Of a stretch of 7,775 nucleotides of DNA, positions 1-6,359 are shown one piece after another. Numbering within the stretch: position 1 is the first letter of the stretch; each line of letters starts with the position of its first letter. Position numbers and translations under genes: made by a program. The notes beneath the pieces are model-generated. The model saw nothing but the letters and a program-made list of their open reading frames with translations, was not told the DNA's origin and searched no databases. Location of the stretch: assembly GCA_027058255.1 (NCBI GenBank), contig JALUTE010000468.1, positions 1 to 7,775 on the forward strand. Reading direction: 5' to 3'. This stretch comes from Methyloligella sp. Lineage in GTDB: Bacteria > Pseudomonadota > Alphaproteobacteria > Rhizobiales > JALUTE01.

Positions 1-1
1 G

Positions 2-307
2 CATGGCCTCGGCGCCCGGCGCACCCATTATCCGGCGCAGCTTTCCGGCGGCGAGCAGCAGCGGGTCGCGCTCGCCCGGGCGCTTGCGCCCCGCCCCGCC
101 CTGCTGCTGGCGGACGAGCCCACGGGCAATCTCGACCGCGACACCGGGGCGGACATCCTGAGCCTCCTGTTCGATCTCGAGGCGCGCCACGGAACCACCC
201 TGGTTCTGGTCACCCACGATGCGGCCCTGGTGCGGCTCTGCGACCGGGTCATCGCCATGCAGGATGGCCGGATCGAAGAGCAGCATGGGACTATGGAGCC
301 CGTATGA
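2..307 (+). CDS. LolD/YbbA-type ABC transporter ATP-binding protein, C-terminal part (5' end outside window)
   Basis: This is the last 101 codons of an ABC ATPase that would power the FtsX-type permease encoded immediately downstream. Visible in order are the ABC signature LSGGEQQR (residues 14-21 of the fragment), Walker B ending in LLLADEP (34-40), the D-loop TGNLD (41-45) and the H-loop VTHD with its switch histidine (70-73). The Walker A P-loop and Q-loop must lie upstream of the window. The HYPxQLSGGEQQRVALARAL wording is typical of the LolD/MacB/YbbA group, which drives lipoprotein or envelope mechanotransmission systems rather than solute import. The stop codon TGA (305-307) overlaps the ATG of the permease in an ATGA junction, so the two are almost certainly translationally coupled. 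Pairing with a YbbP-like permease favours the YbbA assignment over LolD proper, but the substrate is unknown. Confidence 0.95.
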   Translation, partial: HGLGARRTHYPAQLSGGEQQRVALARALAPRPALLLADEPTGNLDRDTGADILSLLFDLEARHGTTLVLVTHDAALVRLCDRVIAMQDGRIEEQHGTMEPV

Positions 308-2994
308 CGGCGAGAAGCGCGGGCGGAAAGGCCCTGGATGGCGGCTCGGGCCGGCGGGCGCGCGAAGGCGCGCGCGGGCCATGGCGGGCGCGCCTGCGCC
401 TGCCGCTTGCCCTGCGCCTTGCCTGGCGCGATCTCAGAGGCGGGCAGGGGCACGGCGGGCTTCGGGGCTTTGCCGTGTTTCTCGCCTGCATCACCCTGGG
501 CGTTGGCGCCATCGCGGCGGTGGGGGCGGTGCGCGACGCGCTCGCGAGCGGTTTCCTGCATCAGGGCCGGGTTCTCCTCGGGGGCGATGTCTCGCTCTCG
601 AGCGTGCACAGAAGGTCTGAGCGCCCCTTGCGGGCCTGGCTTGCCGAGCGCGGCCGTCTGAGCGAGGTCGCCAGCATGCGCGCCATGGCTCGCTCCGCCT
701 CGAAGGTGGGCGCCGAAGGCGGCGGCGCGGGCGAAAGGCGGCTTCTTGTGGAGCTGAAGGCCGTGGACCGGGCCTATCCGCTGTTCGGGGAGATGGTCCT
801 CTCGGGCGGGATGGGGCTCGGCGCGGCCATTGGCGACGGGCGCGGCGTCGTGGTCGACCCGATCCTGCTCGCGCGGCTCGGCCTTGGCATCGGGGATCGG
901 CTTGCCATCGGCACCGCCACCTTCACCATCCGGGCCAGCATCGCCCGCGAGCCCGACCGGCTCACCAGCCGCACCGCCTTCGGCCCGCGCGTGATGATGA
1001 GCCTTGCAGGCCTCGAGGCCACGGGATTGAGGCGGCCGGGCAGCCTGGTGCGCTGGCGCACGCGCCTTGCCCTCGATGGCGCCGCCGGCCCCGATGGCGA
1101 GCAGGCCCTGATGCGCTTTCGCGAAGCCCTTCGCACGCGCTTTCCCGAGGCGGGCCTGCAGGTGCGCGACCGGCGCGATCCGGCCCCCGCCGTGCGCCGC
1201 GCCATCGAGCGTTTCGGACAGTTCCTCACCCTGGTGGGTCTTGCCACCCTGCTCGTGGGTGGCGTCGGGGTTGCCAATGCGGTCGCAAGCCACATGGAGC
1301 GCAAGCGTGGCACGGTGGCCGTCTTCAAGGCGCTCGGCGCCTCCAACGGGCTGGTGTTGCGCGTCTTTCTCGCCGAGATTCTGGCGTTGGCGGGGCTCGG
1401 CGTCCTGGCGGGGCTCGGCCTCGGGGCGCTCGCGCCCGCGGCGATCCGGCGCCTGGCGGGGGATGCGCTTCCCATTCCGCTCGAAGCGCTGGCGCCAGTG
1501 CTCGGCCCGGCGACCCTTGCGAGCGGCATCGCCTATGGCCTCCTGGTGGCGCTTCTCTTCGTGCTCTGGCCGCTGGGGCGGGCGGCGCGGGTGCGCCCCT
1601 CGGTGCTCTTCCGCGGCCCCATTGCGGGCGAGGGGGGGCGGCCCGGCTGGCGCTATCTCGCCGCCATGGCGGCGAGCCTGCTCGCCCTCGCGGCGCTCGC
1701 CATTCTCACGGCCGAGCAGACGTGGATCGCCGTCTGGTTCTGTGTCGGGATGGTGGGCCTGTTCGCCGCCTTCCTTGGCTTCGCCGGCCTGCTCAGGCTG
1801 CTCGCCGGCCGGTTGCGCAGCATTCGGCGCAAGCGGCGCATCTCCCTTGCGCTCGCCCTCGCTGCCATGTCCGCGCCCGGCGCTCTCACCCGCTCGGTGG
1901 TGCTCTCGCTCGGCGCGGGCTTGACGCTCATGGTGGCCATATCGCTGACCCATGCGTCCCTCGAGGCCGAGCTTTCGAGCCATGTTCCGAGGAACGCGCC
2001 GAGCTATTTCGTGCTCGATATCGACAAGGGCCGCTTCGAGGCTTTCGCCGCCCTCGCGCGCAAGACCGTGCCGGGCGTGACGGTGTCGAGCGCGCCCATG
2101 CTGCGCGGCCGTATCATCGCCATGAAGGGCCAGCCCGTCGAGGCCCTGCGCCCGCCACCCGATGCCGAATGGGTGCTGCGCGGCGACAGGGGCCTCACCT
2201 TCTCGCGCAGGCTTCCCCAAGGCTCGCGCCTCGTTCAGGGCACCTGGTGGCCGCCCGACTATGAAGGCCCGCCCATTGTCTCCTTTGCCGCCGACATTGC
2301 CCGCGCCTTCGGCCTGCGGATCGGCGACACGGTCACCGTCAACGTTCTGGGGCGCAATCTGACGGCGCGCATTCACAATCTGAGGGCGGTGGACTGGGAG
2401 AGCCTGGCCATCAACTTCGTCATGGTCTTTCCGCCGGACACGCTGAAGGGGGCGCCCTATACGCGCCTTGCCACCCTGCGACTGCCCGACCCGGACGATC
2501 TGGCGCGCGAGGGGCGGATGGTGCAGGCGCTCGCGGGGGCCTTTCCGACCCTCACCTTCATTCGCGTGCGCGATGCGCTGGCGGCGATTGGCGAGATCTT
2601 CGCCAAGGTCATGCTTGCTGTGCGGATCGCGGGCGGCTTGGTCTTGGCAGCCGGCGCGCTCGTTCTCGCCGGCGCGCTGGCCACGGCGGAGCGGCGACGA
2701 ATCCATCACGCCGTCGTGCTCAAGACGCTGGGGGCGACTCGCCGGCGTGTGCTCGCCGCCCATGCCGTGGAGTATCTGATCCTCGCCGCGAGCACGGCCC
2801 TTCTCGCCATTGGCGCGGGCAGCCTGGCGGCCTGGCTGGTGGTGACACGTGCCATGCGGCTCGATTTCGTCTTCTCGGTCTCGGCTGTCGCCGAAGCGGT
2901 GGTCCTCGCCCTCGCCCTCACTCTTGCCTTCGGCATGGCCGGGACTTGGCGCGTCTTGCGGGCGCCCTCCATGGCCTGGCTGCGCGCCGAGTGA
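304..2994 (+). CDS. FtsX-family ABC transporter permease, YbbP-like
   Basis: An 896-residue inner-membrane permease with the internally duplicated FtsX layout. A first transmembrane helix (about 54-75) is followed by an extracytoplasmic region (about 80-300). Then come a first FtsX helix bundle (about 305-430) carrying FKALGAS at 341-347, two further helices (about 452-500) and another near 530-550. A second extracytoplasmic domain (about 552-765) leads to a second FtsX bundle (about 770-885) carrying LKTLGAT at 806-812. The two KxLGA motifs mark the coupling regions of the two halves. E. coli YbbP, from memory about 800 residues, has the same plan; part of the excess here is an Arg/Gly-rich cytoplasmic N-terminus of about 45 residues. 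No other ATG or GTG lies between codon 1 and the first helix, and the ATGA overlap with the ATPase gene supports this start. By family analogy the complex acts on the envelope, but its substrate is not established. Confidence 0.93.
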   Translation: MTARSAGGKALDGGSGRRAREGARGPWRARLRLPLALRLAWRDLRGGQGHGGLRGFAVFLACITLGVGAIAAVGAVRDALASGFLHQGRVLLGGDVSLSSVHRRSERPLRAWLAERGRLSEVASMRAMARSASKVGAEGGGAGERRLLVELKAVDRAYPLFGEMVLSGGMGLGAAIGDGRGVVVDPILLARLGLGIGDRLAIGTATFTIRASIAREPDRLTSRTAFGPRVMMSLAGLEATGLRRPGSLVRWRTRLALDGAAGPDGEQALMRFREALRTRFPEAGLQVRDRRDPAPAVRRAIERFGQFLTLVGLATLLVGGVGVANAVASHMERKRGTVAVFKALGASNGLVLRVFLAEILALAGLGVLAGLGLGALAPAAIRRLAGDALPIPLEALAPVLGPATLASGIAYGLLVALLFVLWPLGRAARVRPSVLFRGPIAGEGGRPGWRYLAAMAASLLALAALAILTAEQTWIAVWFCVGMVGLFAAFLGFAGLLRLLAGRLRSIRRKRRISLALALAAMSAPGALTRSVVLSLGAGLTLMVAISLTHASLEAELSSHVPRNAPSYFVLDIDKGRFEAFAALARKTVPGVTVSSAPMLRGRIIAMKGQPVEALRPPPDAEWVLRGDRGLTFSRRLPQGSRLVQGTWWPPDYEGPPIVSFAADIARAFGLRIGDTVTVNVLGRNLTARIHNLRAVDWESLAINFVMVFPPDTLKGAPYTRLATLRLPDPDDLAREGRMVQALAGAFPTLTFIRVRDALAAIGEIFAKVMLAVRIAGGLVLAAGALVLAGALATAERRRIHHAVVLKTLGATRRRVLAAHAVEYLILAASTALLAIGAGSLAAWLVVTRAMRLDFVFSVSAVAEAVVLALALTLAFGMAGTWRVLRAPSMAWLRAE

Positions 2995-3016
2995 CCCGCG
3001 CCGAGTGATCCGCGCC
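2983..3016. repeat. 14-bp tandem repeat across the permease stop codon
   Basis: Two nearly identical 14-bp units (CGCGCCGAGTGAYC, at 2983-2996 and 2997-3010, differing at one base) are followed by a partial third copy (3011-3016). The first unit contains the last codons and the TGA stop of the permease gene; the second repeats the Arg-Ala-Glu-stop wording out of frame just downstream. It looks like a local slippage duplication. No function is implied. Confidence 0.7.
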
Positions 3017-3148
3017 CGGGCGGGGCAGGCGGCCTGGGCGGCGCAAGACGATTGCCGCTCGCCATGTGGAGAAGGCGCTGACCTCGGGTGTGTCATGATG
3101 GCGGATAGGGGCGGTTGGAGCGCGCCAGGCAAATGCGCGCGCCAATGC

Positions 3149-3179
3149 TTGAACTCGGCACATGCTGCCGCCATATTAT
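3149..3179 (+). promoter_or_regulatory. candidate sigma-70-type promoter for the BI-1 gene
   Basis: TTGAAC (3149-3154) could serve as a -35 box and TATTAT (3174-3179, five of six matches to TATAAT) as a -10 box, with a long 19-base spacer. A 17-base spacer instead gives the weaker -10 CATATT (3172-3177). This is the most AT-rich stretch in the gap between the permease and BI-1 genes. It would give a leader of roughly 90 bases. It is a reading by eye, not a scored prediction. Confidence 0.4.
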
Positions 3180-3201
3180 GCGCAAACCTGACCTTCGACG
3201 A

Positions 3202-3219
3202 GGCCGAGCAGGCTCGGCC
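3202..3219 (+). other. hairpin in the BI-1 leader
   Basis: GGCCGAG (3202-3208) and CTCGGCC (3213-3219) form a perfect 7-bp GC-rich stem with a 4-base loop. It lies between the candidate promoter and the start codon of the BI-1 gene. There is no T-tract after it, so it is unlikely to be an intrinsic terminator. It could be an RNA-stability element, an operator-like inverted repeat, or chance in GC-rich DNA. Confidence 0.4.
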
Positions 3220-3232
3220 CGCTTCGATGTGA

Positions 3233-3258
3233 CCGAAACGACCCGATCCGAAACGACC
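3233..3258. repeat. exact 11-bp direct repeat before the BI-1 ribosome binding site
   Basis: CCGAAACGACC occurs at 3233-3243 and again at 3248-3258, a 15-bp period that places the copies about one and a half helical turns apart. The second copy ends just before the Shine-Dalgarno-like AGAGGA (3261-3266). The repeat may be a protein-binding site or a small tandem duplication. Confidence 0.6.
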
Positions 3259-3276
3259 AAAGAGGACATTCGAGCG

Positions 3277-4056
3277 ATGACGGAACTCGACAAGAGATAC
3301 GCCGCGGCCCGCACTGGTGCCCCTGCGGATACCCTCGCCATCGACGAGGGGCTCAGGGCCTACATGATCAGCGTCTACAATTACATGGCCGCCGGCGTCG
3401 CCATCACAGGGCTCGTGGCCTGGCTGGTGTTCTCCTTCGCCATCACTCAGGATCCGGCTAGCGCGGTGGCGCGCCTGCCCAATGGGGCCCTCCTGAGCGA
3501 GTTCGGCCGGCTCGTTTTCGTGAGCCCGCTGAAATGGGTGCTCTTCCTCGCGCCCTTGGGCATGGTGTTCTTCCTCTCCGCCAGGATCGGGAAGCTGTCG
3601 GTCTCGGCTGCGCAGACGTCGTTCTGGATCTTCGCGGGCCTGATGGGGGCATCGCTCGCCTCGATCTTCCTTGTCTATACCCATGCGTCCATCGCCCGGG
3701 TGTTCTTCATCTCGGCGGCCGCCTTCGGCGCACTCAGCCTGTGGGGCTACACCACCAAGAAGGACATCTCCGGTTGGGGCTCCTTCCTGTTCATGGGCCT
3801 CATCGGCATCATCATCGCCTCGGTGGTGAACATCTTCCTCGCGTCCTCGGCGCTCCAATTCGCCGTCTCGGTGATCGGCGTGCTGGTCTTTGCCGGCCTC
3901 ACCGCCTATGACACCCAGCGCATCAAGGAGATGTATTTTGCAGGCGACAGCCAGCTCGTCGCCGGACGCAAGGCCATCATGGGGGCGCTCAGCCTCTATC
4001 TCGATTTCATCAACCTGTTCCTGATGCTGCTCTCCCTGTTCGGAAATCGCGAATAG
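3277..4056 (+). CDS. Bax inhibitor-1 (BI-1/TMBIM/YccA-YetJ) family membrane protein
   Basis: A 259-residue integral membrane protein with about seven hydrophobic helices (roughly 34-56, 86-103, 112-134, 138-157, 168-188, 192-211 and 236-255). The family signatures are strong: GLTAYDTQRIK at 207-217 and GALSLYLDFINLFLMLL at 236-252. Asp212 and Asp243 probably correspond to the di-aspartate pair described as a pH-sensitive latch in the bacterial homologue BsYetJ. Bacterial members are reported as pH-dependent calcium-leak channels (BsYetJ) or FtsH-interacting proteins (E. coli YccA); which applies here is not visible. The frame stays open upstream to 3115, but ATG 3277 is chosen because AGAGGA (3261-3266) lies 10 bases before it and the predicted length suits the family. 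The gene appears monocistronic, with its own candidate promoter and a strong terminator. Confidence 0.95.
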   Translation: MTELDKRYAAARTGAPADTLAIDEGLRAYMISVYNYMAAGVAITGLVAWLVFSFAITQDPASAVARLPNGALLSEFGRLVFVSPLKWVLFLAPLGMVFFLSARIGKLSVSAAQTSFWIFAGLMGASLASIFLVYTHASIARVFFISAAAFGALSLWGYTTKKDISGWGSFLFMGLIGIIIASVVNIFLASSALQFAVSVIGVLVFAGLTAYDTQRIKEMYFAGDSQLVAGRKAIMGALSLYLDFINLFLMLLSLFGNRE

Positions 4057-4092
4057 GCGCTCAAGCCGTCAGGCAACCTACCGTGCAAGGCG

Positions 4093-4125
4093 AAGGCCCC
4101 GGACCCCATGGCTCCGGGGCCTTTT
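4093..4125 (+). terminator. rho-independent terminator after the BI-1 gene
   Basis: AAGGCCCCGGA (4093-4103) pairs perfectly with TCCGGGGCCTT (4113-4123), an 11-bp stem with a 9-base loop, followed by a short T run (4122-4125). It begins 36 bases after the BI-1 stop codon. The T run is only four bases, but the stem is very stable. It separates the BI-1 gene from ilvH, so ilvH needs its own promoter. Confidence 0.85.
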
Positions 4126-4194
4126 CATGTCGTCCGTCCCGCCATCTCGTCCGACCCCGACGCCGCGCGGCCAAAAGAGGGCTTCGCGCGGCTC

Positions 4195-4206
4195 ATCCCA
4201 TGGGAT
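4195..4206. promoter_or_regulatory. 12-bp perfect palindrome overlapping a possible ilvH -10 region
   Basis: ATCCCATGGGAT (4195-4206) is a perfect palindrome in the 150 bases between the terminator and ilvH. It abuts TATAGA (4206-4211), a weak -10-like hexamer; CTTCGC (4182-4187) is a weak -35 candidate 18 bases before it. The position is right for an operator on an ilvH promoter. The promoter elements are poor matches, so the promoter part is tentative. Confidence 0.35.
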
Positions 4207-4234
4207 ATAGAGCCCTCGGACAGGACCGATGACG

Positions 4235-4255
4235 GCGCGCCGGGGCTCGGCGCGC
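4235..4255 (+). other. hairpin in the ilvH leader
   Basis: GCGCGCCG (4235-4242) and CGGCGCGC (4248-4255) form a perfect 8-bp stem with a 5-base loop, ending 20 bases before the ilvH start codon. No T-tract follows, and I see no leader peptide rich in Val, Leu or Ile codons, so a classical branched-chain attenuator is not supported. It could affect translation initiation or be incidental. Confidence 0.45.
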
Positions 4256-4275
4256 GAGCACAAGGCGGGCGGGAC

Positions 4276-4791
4276 ATGCAGAAAGCAGCGGAGCCTCAGG
4301 AACAGCACACCATGTCGGTGATGGTCGACAACGAGCCGGGCGTTCTGGCGCGTGTGATCGGCCTTTTCTCGGGGCGGGGCTACAATATCGACAGCCTCAC
4401 GGTGACGGAGACCGAGCATGAGCGCCATCTCTCGCGCATCACCATCGTCACCACCGGAACGCCCATGGTCCTCCAGCAGATCAAGGCCCAGCTCGAGCGC
4501 CTGGTGCCGGTGCACAAGGTCACGGATCTGACCGCCTCGGGCATCTCGCTCGAGCGCGAGCTGGCGCTGGTCAAGGTGGCGGGCAAGGGCGACAAGCGGG
4601 TGGAGGCGCTGCGCCTTGCCGAGGCGTTCCGCGCGCAGGTGGTGGATGCCTCGACGGAACATTTCGTGTTCGAGATCACCGGGCGCACGTCCAAGCTGGA
4701 GCAGTTCATCATCCTCATGGGCCCGCTCGGCCTGGTGGAGGTGGCGCGAACGGGTGTCGCCGCCATCGCCCGCGGCAAGGACCCGGCCTGA
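4276..4791 (+). CDS. ilvH: acetolactate synthase small (regulatory) subunit
   Basis: A 171-residue regulatory subunit of acetohydroxyacid synthase, the first common enzyme of valine, leucine and isoleucine synthesis. It binds the catalytic subunit (IlvB/IlvI), raises its activity and confers feedback inhibition by valine. The N-terminal ACT domain (about 11-84) carries DNEPGVLARVIGLFSGRGYNIDSL (split here: DNEPGVLARV at 18-27, GRGYNIDSL at 33-41). Asn19, Gly22 and Asn37 align with E. coli IlvH Asn11, Gly14 and Asn29 of the valine site. The C-terminal small-subunit domain (about 85-166) includes LERELALVKV (93-102) and ends near GLVEVARTGV. ATG 4276 is preferred over ATG 4312 because the preceding HT-SV residues are conserved in relatives; the Shine-Dalgarno is weak (AAGG, 4262-4265). 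No ilvB/ilvI lies upstream and no ilvC follows, unlike the usual cluster, so the partner must be encoded elsewhere. Confidence 0.97.
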   Translation: MQKAAEPQEQHTMSVMVDNEPGVLARVIGLFSGRGYNIDSLTVTETEHERHLSRITIVTTGTPMVLQQIKAQLERLVPVHKVTDLTASGISLERELALVKVAGKGDKRVEALRLAEAFRAQVVDASTEHFVFEITGRTSKLEQFIILMGPLGLVEVARTGVAAIARGKDPA

Positions 4792-4800
4792 CCCGCGCTT

Positions 4801-4833
4801 GCCCCCATGTCGCGCCCATATGGCGCCCGTATC
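4801..4833. repeat. three degenerate 11-bp tandem units downstream of ilvH
   Basis: Three adjacent 11-bp units with consensus GCSCCCRTRTS (4801-4811, 4812-4822, 4823-4833) begin 9 bases after the ilvH stop. The third-to-last and following positions vary between purines. They lie in the 187-base gap before the coiled-coil gene, where I find no convincing terminator or promoter. Likely a decayed slippage repeat; a binding array is possible. Confidence 0.45.
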
Positions 4834-4965
4834 GCCCGCGCCGGTCCTCGGCCTGCGGCGCGGCAGCACCCCCCCCGGCTTGCAGGCTGGTCCGGCGCTG
4901 TGGTGCACGATAGGATGGGAGCCATGGCGAGATGCGGGGCGGCGGGGCCAGGCTGCACAGAGGCG

Positions 4966-4972
4966 AAGGAGG
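4966..4972 (+). promoter_or_regulatory. strong Shine-Dalgarno fixing a GTG start
   Basis: AAGGAGG (4966-4972), essentially full complementarity to the 16S rRNA tail, stands 6 bases before GTG 4979. It settles the start of the coiled-coil gene at a GTG that puts a complete signal peptide in frame. Confidence 0.85.
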
Positions 4973-4978
4973 CGCGAC

Positions 4979-5428
4979 GTGCGAAGCAAAACCTGCCTAT
5001 TGATCGCGCTCACGGCTGGCATTCTGGTCGCGGGCGGAGCCTTGCCGGCGCTGAGTGCCGGGACACAGGCCGGCGCCGCGCCGGGCCGCTACACCATGAC
5101 CCCGACCGAGAACGGTTTTCTGCGGCTCGACACCCAGACGGGAGCCGTCTCGCTGTGCATGCGAAAGGACGGCCGCTGGGCGTGCGAGAGCGTTGCGGAC
5201 GATGCCAAGTTGCTGAGGGACGAGATTGCGCGGCTTGCGCGCGAGAACGAGGCGCTGCGCCGCCGGCTGGCGGAGCTGGAGGGGCGCAAATCCGGCCGGC
5301 CGGGCCTCACCCTCCCGAGCGAGGAGGAGGTGGACAAGGCGCTGAGCCTGATGGAGCGCTTCCTGCGCAAGTTCAAGGACATGGCCAAGCGGCTGGCGGA
5401 GGACCCGCAGCCCGGAACGCCGCTCTGA
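4979..5428 (+). CDS. secreted/periplasmic coiled-coil protein of unknown function
   Basis: A 149-residue protein with no enzymatic motif that I recognise. Residues 1-27 look like a Sec signal peptide: RSK at the N-terminus, a hydrophobic core of about 7-22, and LPALSA as a likely cleavage site after Ala27. A small domain follows (about 37-73), with the pattern RYTMTPTENGFLRLDTQTG, then VSLCMRKDGRWACES; it contains the only two cysteines of the mature protein (Cys60, Cys69), which could form a disulphide after export. Residues 74-103 (DDAKLLRDEIARLARENEAL and on) form a heptad-like coiled coil, and the tail (118-140) is a second charged helix. Similar 'RLDTxTGxVSLC...GWxC' plus coiled-coil proteins are, from memory, common hypothetical proteins in alphaproteobacteria. 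It starts with GTG and lies 45 bases before yjbQ on the same strand, possibly in one transcript. Confidence 0.85.
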   Translation: MRSKTCLLIALTAGILVAGGALPALSAGTQAGAAPGRYTMTPTENGFLRLDTQTGAVSLCMRKDGRWACESVADDAKLLRDEIARLARENEALRRRLAELEGRKSGRPGLTLPSEEEVDKALSLMERFLRKFKDMAKRLAEDPQPGTPL

Positions 5429-5473
5429 CACGCGGGGCGGCGGCTGCGGCGCGGACACGACCCGGGGGAGAGG

Positions 5474-5920
5474 ATGGGCGAGACGGCGGGGCCCTTGGCG
5501 CAGGCCCATCACAGGCTTGAGGTGGAGACGCGCGGGGCCGGCTTTGTCGAGATCACGCGCCCGGTCGCGGCCTGGACTCGCGAGATCGGTGCGGGGGAGG
5601 GGCTGCTTACGCTCTTTCTGCGCCACACCTCGGCCTCGCTGACCATTCAGGAGAATGCCGACCCGGACGTGGTGGCCGATCTGACGGACGCCCTGGCGCG
5701 CCTTGCGCCCGCGAACGCCGGTTATCGCCACAGCGTGGAGGGGCCCGACGACATGCCGGCGCACATCAAGGCCATGCTGACCGGCGTCTCGCTCTCGATC
5801 CCCGTCCTGGGCGGTGCACCGGTGCTCGGCACCTGGCAGGGCATCTTTCTCATCGAGCATCGCGCGCGGGCGCACCGGCGCAGCGTGCTCCTGCATTATG
5901 TGGGCACGACGACGCGCTGA
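5474..5920 (+). CDS. yjbQ: YjbQ family protein (UPF0047), secondary thiamin-phosphate synthase enzyme
   Basis: A 148-residue cytosolic protein, full length for the family. Signature blocks are LRHTSASLTIQENADPDV (49-66), EGPDDMPAHIKA (89-100), the SxSIPVxGG stretch (106-114) and LGTWQGIFLIEHR (118-130). His51, His86, His97 and the Glu/Asp residues beside them are the likely active or metal site. E. coli YjbQ has a reported weak thiamin-phosphate synthase activity able to cover loss of ThiE when overproduced; the true physiological role of the family is unsettled. A purine-rich GGGGGAG (5464-5470) sits unusually close to the ATG. The gene converges with hspQ and lies about 700 bases from a TPP riboswitch-controlled thiC locus, which is suggestive but not proof of a thiamin role. 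Confidence 0.96.
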   Translation: MGETAGPLAQAHHRLEVETRGAGFVEITRPVAAWTREIGAGEGLLTLFLRHTSASLTIQENADPDVVADLTDALARLAPANAGYRHSVEGPDDMPAHIKAMLTGVSLSIPVLGGAPVLGTWQGIFLIEHRARAHRRSVLLHYVGTTTR

Positions 5921-5997
5921 TCCGGGACCTTGGCGGAAAACGCTCGACCCTCGAGGCGGCGGCGCGCCGTTGCCGGAGAGGCGCTTCCCGCCGGCTT

Positions 5998-6022
5998 GCC
6001 GAAAAAGATCGCTGGTTTCGGC
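5998..6022. terminator. possible hairpin between convergent yjbQ and hspQ
   Basis: GCCGAAA (5998-6004) and TTTCGGC (6016-6022) form a 7-bp stem with an 11-base loop in the 106-base convergent gap. It starts 5 bases after the hspQ stop on the minus strand and 77 bases after the yjbQ stop on the plus strand. Neither side has a proper T-tract after the stem, so a terminator role is weakly supported. Confidence 0.3.
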
Positions 6023-6026
6023 GGTC

Positions 6027-6359
6027 TCAGTGCTCCTGGACGTAGAGCGCGCGATAGACTCCGTCCTCGAACTCGTCAAAGAGCTCGCTCACCTGGGGAT
6101 GGCGCACGGGCTCGCCGGTGTCGTCCGGCACCAGGTTCTGCTCCGAGACATAGGCGACATACTCCGTCTCGGCATTCTCGGCCAAGAGGTGATAGAAGGG
6201 CTGGTCCTTGCGCGGGCGGATATCCTCGGGAATGGACAGCCACCATTCCTCGGTGTTGTCGAAGGTGGGATCGACATCGAACACCACACCGCGGAAGGGG
6301 TAGAAACGATGACGAACCACCTGTCCCAGGCAGAATTTCGCTTTCGGTATCTTACTCAT
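6027..6359 (-). CDS. hspQ: heat shock protein HspQ (YccV, hemimethylated-DNA-binding family)
   Basis: A 110-residue protein, the usual size. Recognisable blocks are AKFCLGQVVRHRFYPFRGVVFDVDP (residues 7-31; split AKFCLGQVVRH and FRGVVFDVDPTF), EEWW (37-40), DQPFYHLLAE (52-61), YVAYVSEQNL (67-76) and the acidic end before the C-terminus. E. coli HspQ was described as a heat-shock protein binding hemimethylated oriC DNA and promoting DnaA turnover; in Yersinia and Salmonella it is a substrate and specificity enhancer of the Lon protease. The frame is open a further 49 codons upstream (to 6506), but family length and the MSKIPKAKF N-terminus place the start at 6359. No good Shine-Dalgarno is visible, which is odd for an abundant stress protein. 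It is convergent with yjbQ and divergent from the thiamin operon. Confidence 0.96.
   Translation of the reverse strand: MSKIPKAKFCLGQVVRHRFYPFRGVVFDVDPTFDNTEEWWLSIPEDIRPRKDQPFYHLLAENAETEYVAYVSEQNLVPDDTGEPVRHPQVSELFDEFEDGVYRALYVQEH

Noticed and set aside
3115..3276. 54-codon in-frame N-terminal extension of the BI-1 gene
   Set aside because: It would run through the candidate promoter, hairpin and direct repeats, lacks homology-like sequence, and ATG 3277 has a better ribosome binding site and a family-typical N-terminus.
28..3858. Very long minus-strand open frame (1276 codons)
   Set aside because: It lies opposite the well-supported ABC permease and BI-1 genes. Its translation is low-complexity and rich in Arg, Gly, Ala, His and Glu with no domain, as expected for antisense of GC-rich codons.
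4774..4803. GGCAAG/CTTGCC stem at the end of ilvH as a terminator
   Set aside because: Only six base pairs with an 18-base loop and no T-tract.
4879..4916. CTTGCA...TAGGAT as a promoter for the coiled-coil gene
   Set aside because: The spacing between the two boxes is 26 bases, too long for a sigma-70 promoter, and no better pairing was found.
4078..5022. Minus-strand open frame opposite ilvH
   Set aside because: Antisense shadow of ilvH and the following gap; no recognisable protein features, while the plus strand encodes an unmistakable ACT-domain protein.
4997..6079. Minus-strand open frame of 360 codons opposite the coiled-coil gene and yjbQ
   Set aside because: It runs across two supported plus-strand genes and into hspQ in another frame, with composition typical of a shadow frame.
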